Of a stretch of DNA of 64,000 nucleotides, positions 59,928-64,000 are shown piece after piece (the stretch's first letter is position 1; each line of letters begins with the position of its first letter). The notes beneath the pieces were generated by a model. The model worked only from the letters and a program-made list of their open reading frames with translations. It was not told the origin of the DNA and ran no database searches. Where the stretch lies: the NCBI GenBank assembly GCA_910578885.1, contig CAJTSH010000018.1, forward strand, positions 1 to 64,000, read 5' to 3'. Source of the DNA: an uncultured Lachnospiraceae bacterium. Lineage in GTDB: Bacteria > Bacillota > Clostridia > Lachnospirales > Lachnospiraceae. Both the position numbers and the translations under genes were made by a program.

Positions 59928-60905
59928 ATGAAGGCTAAGATACTTGCGGCGCTTCGGGAGACAGATGGATACGTATCGGGACAGGAATTATGTGAGGCAT
60001 TCGGAGTATCCCGGACGGCTGTCTGGAAAGCAATCAATCAATTGAAAAAAGAGGGATATGAGATAGAGGCGGTTACGAACCGCGGATATCGCATCCTGTC
60101 TGTACCGGATTTGCTCAGTGAGAACGAGCTGAACAGTATCCGTAAGACCGAATGGGTGGGAAAGCAAATCTATTATTTTGACGTGCTGGATTCCACTAAT
60201 ACGAAAGCGAATCATCTTGCGGAAAAAGGAGCGGAGCATGGAACGCTTGTGGTTGCCGGCAGGCAGGAAGCGGGTAAGGGACGCCGGGGCAGGAGCTGGA
60301 GCTCTCCTGCGAATACCGGAATTTTTATGACGCTCCTTCTTAAGCCGGAGCTAGAGTCGCAGAATGCGTCTATGCTGACATTGGTAACCGCATTGGCAGT
60401 GGCGAAGGCAATTAAGCGGGAGACTGGGCTTGCAGCAGAAATCAAGTGGCCAAATGATATTGTTTTGAACGGGAAAAAGATATGCGGCATTTTGACGGAA
60501 ATGAGTGCACAGATAGATTATGTTAATCATATTGTAATTGGCATTGGCATCAATGTACATAATGAGGAATTTCCGGAAGAACTGTCGGAACGGGCGACTT
60601 CTATCCTGCTGGAAGGAGGAAAGCGGGTCAACCGAGCCATGCTGATAGAAGCAGTTTGGGAGGAATTCGAGAATTATTATGGGATTTTTATGGAGACACA
60701 GGATGTTTCGAAGCTTACGGCAGAGTATGATATGTGCCTTGCTAACCGGGGGAAAAAGGTTCGGGTGCTGGACCCGAAGGATCCTTACGAAGGTGTTGCG
60801 CAGGGAATTACTGCAAGGGGCGAGTTGATTGTGGATACATGGGAATCCAGAAAGCTGGTGTCCTCCGGAGAGGTGTCTGTCCGGGGAATTTACGGATATG
60901 TATAG
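59928..60905 (+). CDS. birA: bifunctional biotin ligase/repressor BirA
   Basis: A 325-residue protein. Residues 1-65 are a winged helix-turn-helix (VSGQELCEAFGVSRTAVWKA). The ligase domain contains the biotin- and ATP-binding GRQEAGKGRRGRSWSSPANT (about residue 110) and KWPNDIVLNGKKICGIL. The C-terminal 50 residues form an SH3-like cap. It attaches biotin to carboxylases and probably represses biotin genes. No biotin operon or operator is visible in this window. Confidence 0.96.
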   Translation: MKAKILAALRETDGYVSGQELCEAFGVSRTAVWKAINQLKKEGYEIEAVTNRGYRILSVPDLLSENELNSIRKTEWVGKQIYYFDVLDSTNTKANHLAEKGAEHGTLVVAGRQEAGKGRRGRSWSSPANTGIFMTLLLKPELESQNASMLTLVTALAVAKAIKRETGLAAEIKWPNDIVLNGKKICGILTEMSAQIDYVNHIVIGIGINVHNEEFPEELSERATSILLEGGKRVNRAMLIEAVWEEFENYYGIFMETQDVSKLTAEYDMCLANRGKKVRVLDPKDPYEGVAQGITARGELIVDTWESRKLVSSGEVSVRGIYGYV

Positions 60906-60916
60906 GTGATAGACGG

Positions 60917-61264
60917 ATGGAGCAAAGAGAAGTGGTATTGTGCGGCGCAAGCGCGTACACGAAGAAATTTTATCTGAATGAGCAGTTTAAGGGTCTGCCG
61001 GATGGCGTGAAGAATGATCTGCAGATTCTTTGTGTGCTCTATACAGAAGATATCGGCGGAGTGTTTCAAATGATTTTTGATGAAGAGGGACAGCTTCTTT
61101 TAAAAACGGAGTACGAAGAAGGTGATTTTACCTATGATGAAATCGGCAGTATCTTAAAGATTAAGCAGATTCAGCGTGAGCGTCAGGAGCTTTTGGAATC
61201 ACTGGAAATGTATTATAAGGTATTCTTTCTTTCGGATGCGTCGGCACTGGCTGATGCAGAGTAA
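60917..61264 (+). CDS. conserved Lachnospiraceae protein, possibly DUF6145
   Basis: A 115-residue soluble protein of unknown function. Visible features are VVLCGASAYTKKFYLNEQFK at the start, an antiparallel strand pair (VFQMIFDEEGQLLLKTEYEE) and a helical end. GGTGAT lies six bases before ATG 60917, 12 bases after birA, so it is in the same run. I think it matches DUF6145 by eye but have not confirmed it. Confidence 0.7.
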   Translation: MEQREVVLCGASAYTKKFYLNEQFKGLPDGVKNDLQILCVLYTEDIGGVFQMIFDEEGQLLLKTEYEEGDFTYDEIGSILKIKQIQRERQELLESLEMYYKVFFLSDASALADAE

Positions 61265-61301
61265 GTGAAGGAAGAGAGAAAGGGATAGCAGGAGGAAATG
61301 A

Positions 61302-62072
61302 ATGTTACTTACAATTGACGTAGGAAATACAAATATTACGATTGGCGTGTTTGATAAAGAAGAATTATTGACGACCTTTCGTATGACAACGAAGCTGCAG
61401 CGGACGTCGGATGAATATGGAATTGTTATTATGGATTTGCTGGAGCATAACAAGGTAAAGGTCGGTGATATCCGGGATGTGATAGTATCTTCTGTTGTGC
61501 CGAACGTGATGCATTCCCTATGCAGCGCATTGATAAAGTATTTTGATATTCACCCGCTGGTCGTAGAGCCGGGGATTAAGACGGGAATCCGCATTACGTC
61601 GGAAAATCCAAGACAGATAGGGGCGGATCGGATCGTGGATGCGGTTGGTGCGTTTGAATTGTATGGCGGTCCTGTTATTGTCATTGATTACGGTACGGCG
61701 ACTACGTATGATTTTATTGACGGCGACGGTAATTTCTTTGCGGGGGTGACATCACCCGGAATCCGCATTTCTGCGAAGGCACTCTGGGAGGATGCTGCGA
61801 AGCTCCCGGAGATAGAGATAAAGAAGCCGGCAAGCATACTGGCGAGGGAAACCATCAGCAGTATGCAGGCAGGTCTTGTTTTCGGACAAATTGGACAGAC
61901 GGAGTATATTGTTAAACATATGATTGAGGAAGCGGGATTTTCCAATGTAAAGGTGGTAGCTACCGGAGGTCTTGGAAAGATGATTGCGAGTGAAACAGAT
62001 TGTATCGACGTATATGACCAGACGCTGACATTGCAGGGAATGCGCCTCATTTATAAGAAGCAGGGACGATGA
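61302..62072 (+). CDS. coaX: type III pantothenate kinase
   Basis: A 256-residue kinase for the first step of coenzyme A synthesis. The N-terminal phosphate-binding LTIDVGNTNITIGVFD, the middle GADRIVDAVGAFELYGGPVI, DYGTATTYDFI and the ADP motif VVATGGLGK are visible. This type needs a monovalent cation. Its last codons overlap the dus start by four bases. AGGAGG precedes the ATG. Confidence 0.96.
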   Translation: MLLTIDVGNTNITIGVFDKEELLTTFRMTTKLQRTSDEYGIVIMDLLEHNKVKVGDIRDVIVSSVVPNVMHSLCSALIKYFDIHPLVVEPGIKTGIRITSENPRQIGADRIVDAVGAFELYGGPVIVIDYGTATTYDFIDGDGNFFAGVTSPGIRISAKALWEDAAKLPEIEIKKPASILARETISSMQAGLVFGQIGQTEYIVKHMIEEAGFSNVKVVATGGLGKMIASETDCIDVYDQTLTLQGMRLIYKKQGR

Positions 62073-63037
62073 AAATAGGAAACGTAAATTTAGAAAACAA
62101 TTTGATATTAGCACCGATGGCAGGAGTAACAGACCTGCCATTTCGTATCCTTTGCAAGGAGCAGGGCGCAGGACTTCTCTGCATGGAAATGGTAAGCGCA
62201 AAAGGAATTTTTTACAATAACCGGAATACGGAGGATCTGCTTGCGATTGACGAGCGGGAGCATTCGGTGTCGTTGCAGTTGTTTGGTTCTGATCCTCAGA
62301 TTATCAGTGAAATGGCAAAGAAGATTGAAGAGCGTCCGTTTGATATTCTTGATATCAATATGGGCTGCCCCGTGCCTAAAATCGTCAATAACGGAGACGG
62401 TTCCGCACTGATGAAAAATCCTGTTCTTGCCGGGCAGATTATTGAGGCAACCGCAAGGGCGATTCAAAAACCTGTGACGGTAAAAATCCGCAAGGGCTTT
62501 GATGACGCCCATGTCAATGCGGTAGAAATGGCAAAAATTGCACAGGAGTCCGGTGCGGCGGCTGTGGCGGTTCACGGCAGGACAAGAGAGCAGTATTATT
62601 CCGGTAAGGCAGACTGGGAGATTATCAGGAAGGTGAAGGAAGCCGTTTCCATACCCGTAATTGGAAACGGCGATATTTTCACGCCGGAAGACGCTGCCGC
62701 AATGAAGGAACAGACGAATTGTGACGGTTTTATGATTGGGCGGGGCGCACAGGGAAATCCCTGGATATTTGCCCGGATTTCCCACTATTTGGAGACGGGG
62801 GAGCATCTTCCAAAGCCCAGTGTGGGGGAAATGGTGGATATGGTGCTCCGTCATGCGGCAATGCAGATTGAGTGTAAGGGTTCCATGATGGGTATTCGGG
62901 AGATGCGCAAACATGCGGCGTGGTATACCGGCGGCTATAAACATGCCGCAAAGCTGCGGAACAGGATTAATGAAGTGGAGACATACGGTGAATTAGAGGA
63001 ATTATTGCGTTCCTTTGCGTCATATAATGAATCATAA
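62069..63037 (+). CDS. dusB: tRNA-dihydrouridine synthase (DusB-like)
   Basis: A 322-residue flavoenzyme that reduces uridines in the tRNA D-loop. Motifs include LAPMAGVTDLPFRILC, the catalytic Cys in INMGCPVPKIV (about residue 100), VTVKIRKGFDD, VHGRTREQYYSG and FMIGRGAQGNPWIF. The ATG overlaps the coaX stop (ATGA). The dus-greA neighbourhood is common in this order of bacteria. Confidence 0.95.
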   Translation: MKIGNVNLENNLILAPMAGVTDLPFRILCKEQGAGLLCMEMVSAKGIFYNNRNTEDLLAIDEREHSVSLQLFGSDPQIISEMAKKIEERPFDILDINMGCPVPKIVNNGDGSALMKNPVLAGQIIEATARAIQKPVTVKIRKGFDDAHVNAVEMAKIAQESGAAAVAVHGRTREQYYSGKADWEIIRKVKEAVSIPVIGNGDIFTPEDAAAMKEQTNCDGFMIGRGAQGNPWIFARISHYLETGEHLPKPSVGEMVDMVLRHAAMQIECKGSMMGIREMRKHAAWYTGGYKHAAKLRNRINEVETYGELEELLRSFASYNES

Positions 63038-63824
63038 TGTTTGGCCAAAAGGGACGTGTGGAATTGTGAAAGAGAACTTTGATTTGGATGTGACGTTACA
63101 GGAAGCAGAAAGCGGACAGGAGGCTTTGAATCCGCGCAAGACAGGCTTGGCGGGCAGACTCCGAAATTTGCTGCTGCGCCGTACACCGGGGCAGAAGGAG
63201 GAGCGGGGATGGACATTTCTGATGCCGGCGGAATCGAAGCCTGTCATCCTGACAGTGCCGGATAATCCCTGTATTCCCTATGTACGTAAGGTCGTAGAGA
63301 CATTACTTGCAAGGAGAGGGTGCGGCTATCGGGAGTTTTATCCGCTGATTTTGGACTTTGAGGAAGGAGAGGTGCAGCGGGGAATTGCAGAAACCAGTTT
63401 TTTGGAATATGAGACGGAGCGGGAAATCTTGAGGATCAGGCGTCAGGTGGACAATGTGCTGCAGCAGCTCGCACCGGAATTAAATCGTATGATAATCCGA
63501 ACAAGCCGGTCCGAATATTTTGAGGAATTTGTTCAAACAATGTATGAGGAAAACGGTCTGATTATCCAATTGGAGGAAAAGTCATGCGAGCCGTTTCCGA
63601 AGGGATGTTTTGTGATGGATTTTGAATTGTGGGGAGAACCGCTGCAGCGGATGTTCCGGGAGGATATTTTTTATCTGCCGATTTTCCGTAAGCAGTGGGA
63701 AATCGCAGAGAATCTTGACATTCTGGTGCCTATCGGTTATAATACTGTGATTGTTAAAGGGGCGGTAACAGCCAGTGGCTTGTCCGCCGATGATTGGATG
63801 GAAAACGAATTTTATAGAAAATAG
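63027..63824 (+). CDS. conserved protein of unknown function between dus and greA
   Basis: About 265 residues, no recognised domain. Charged, mostly helical, with a pattern EFYPLILDFEEGEVQRGIAE and later EFVQTMYEENGLIIQLEEKS. The start is uncertain: ATG 63027, which overlaps the dus stop and lacks a ribosome site, or GTG 63066, with GTGTGGA before it. It may be a Lachnospiraceae-specific protein; its place in the conserved block suggests a translation- or transcription-linked role, which is not shown. Confidence 0.65.
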   Translation: MNHNVWPKGTCGIVKENFDLDVTLQEAESGQEALNPRKTGLAGRLRNLLLRRTPGQKEERGWTFLMPAESKPVILTVPDNPCIPYVRKVVETLLARRGCGYREFYPLILDFEEGEVQRGIAETSFLEYETEREILRIRRQVDNVLQQLAPELNRMIIRTSRSEYFEEFVQTMYEENGLIIQLEEKSCEPFPKGCFVMDFELWGEPLQRMFREDIFYLPIFRKQWEIAENLDILVPIGYNTVIVKGAVTASGLSADDWMENEFYRK

Positions 63825-63846
63825 AGTGAGGAAGGAACAAAGCGTC

Positions 63847-64000
63847 ATGGATAAGAAAAATATTTTGACTTATGAGGGATTGCAGAAGCTGGAAAATGAA
63901 CTTCAGGATCTGAAGTTGGTGAAACGTAAAGAGGTTGCCCAGAAGATTAAAGAAGCGAGAGAACAGGGTGATTTATCTGAGAATGCCGAGTATGATGCAG
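63847..64000 (+). CDS. greA: transcript cleavage factor GreA, N-terminal part (runs off the window)
   Basis: The first 51 residues are present: ILTYEGLQKLENELQDLK, then VAQKIKEAREQGDLSENAEY, the diagnostic GreA coiled-coil start and acidic tip (DLSENAEYDA). GreA rescues stalled RNA polymerase. GAGGAAGGA lies before the ATG. The gene is cut by the end of the window, so the C-terminal half cannot be judged. Confidence 0.95.
   Translation, partial: MDKKNILTYEGLQKLENELQDLKLVKRKEVAQKIKEAREQGDLSENAEYDA

Noticed and set aside
60351..60950. A 199-codon open frame opposite birA
   Set aside because: Shadow of the biotin ligase gene with no start signal or family.
62108..62944. A 278-codon open frame opposite dusB
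   Set aside because: It lies wholly under a certain dihydrouridine synthase gene and has His/Cys-rich translation without motifs.
1..64000. CRISPR arrays, insertion sequences, prophage or integrase genes
   Set aside because: None seen: no regularly spaced repeat array and no transposase, integrase or phage structural motif in any frame.

Overview
The window looks like a chromosomal segment from a spore-forming, low-to-mid GC Firmicute of the Lachnospiraceae type (class Clostridia). The reasons are the strong AGGAGG-type ribosome sites, three T-box leaders, sporulation genes (SpoIID, an M23 peptidase of the SpoIIQ kind, CotF-like coat proteins), rubrerythrin, and the gene order coaX-dus-hypothetical-greA. 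I cannot name the species from sequence alone. No insertion sequence, prophage or CRISPR array is visible.

Layout. 1-3.7 kb: the 3' end of a 23S rRNA with no 5S gene after it, tRNA-Asn, an AT-rich membrane acyltransferase, an ABC exporter, then tRNA-Glu and tRNA-Cys. 3.9-9.6 kb: a sigma-like/cyclophilin membrane fusion, rubrerythrin, a PadR plus HAAS-domain pair behind a clear operator, a second tRNA-Cys, the collapsed remnant of a BceRSAB-like locus, and a MATE exporter. 9.7-15.5 kb: a small DUF4870-like protein, tyrS with its T-box, a glycosyltransferase/cysteine-hydrolase/flippase operon, and two coat-like proteins. 15.7-23.3 kb: a MarR/flavin-oxidase pair, then a two-component system, lipoprotein and ABC transporter operon. 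23.6-28.5 kb: a phosphate module (Na/Pi cotransporter, PhoP-like regulator, PhoR-like kinase) behind a probable Pho box, then a Ca/Na antiporter. 28.5-41.4 kb: a DUF3298 lipoprotein, metG with its T-box, tatD, a DNA-repair radical SAM module, ksgA, spoIID, an M23 peptidase, a GIY-YIG protein and a DEAD-box helicase with a structured leader. 41.5-49 kb: an XRE regulator with an ABC transporter, a PIN toxin-antitoxin pair, a zinc-knuckle membrane protein, an aldo/keto reductase, and an aminotransferase behind an alanine T-box. 49.3-64 kb: an ECF sigma/anti-sigma-like/SH3 operon with its own ECF promoter, murG, a protein resembling a metallo-beta-lactamase fold without its metal ligands, pgi, an SH3-SleB hydrolase, a stomatin-like protein, argF, birA, coaX, dusB and the start of greA.

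The most interesting items are these. (1) The radical SAM/DUF4130 operon has a sigma-A promoter bracketed by two SOS-box-like dyads, which suggests LexA control of a little-studied DNA repair system; one REP-like hairpin lies at each end of this operon. (2) A sigma-like domain is joined through one membrane segment to an extracellular cyclophilin. (3) The first codons of a response regulator are joined directly to the end of an FtsX-type permease, the scar of a four-gene deletion. (4) An alanine-specifier T-box controls an aminotransferase. (5) A short repeated element sits directly behind several intrinsic terminators. Functional calls come from reading protein motifs by eye; no database search was run.
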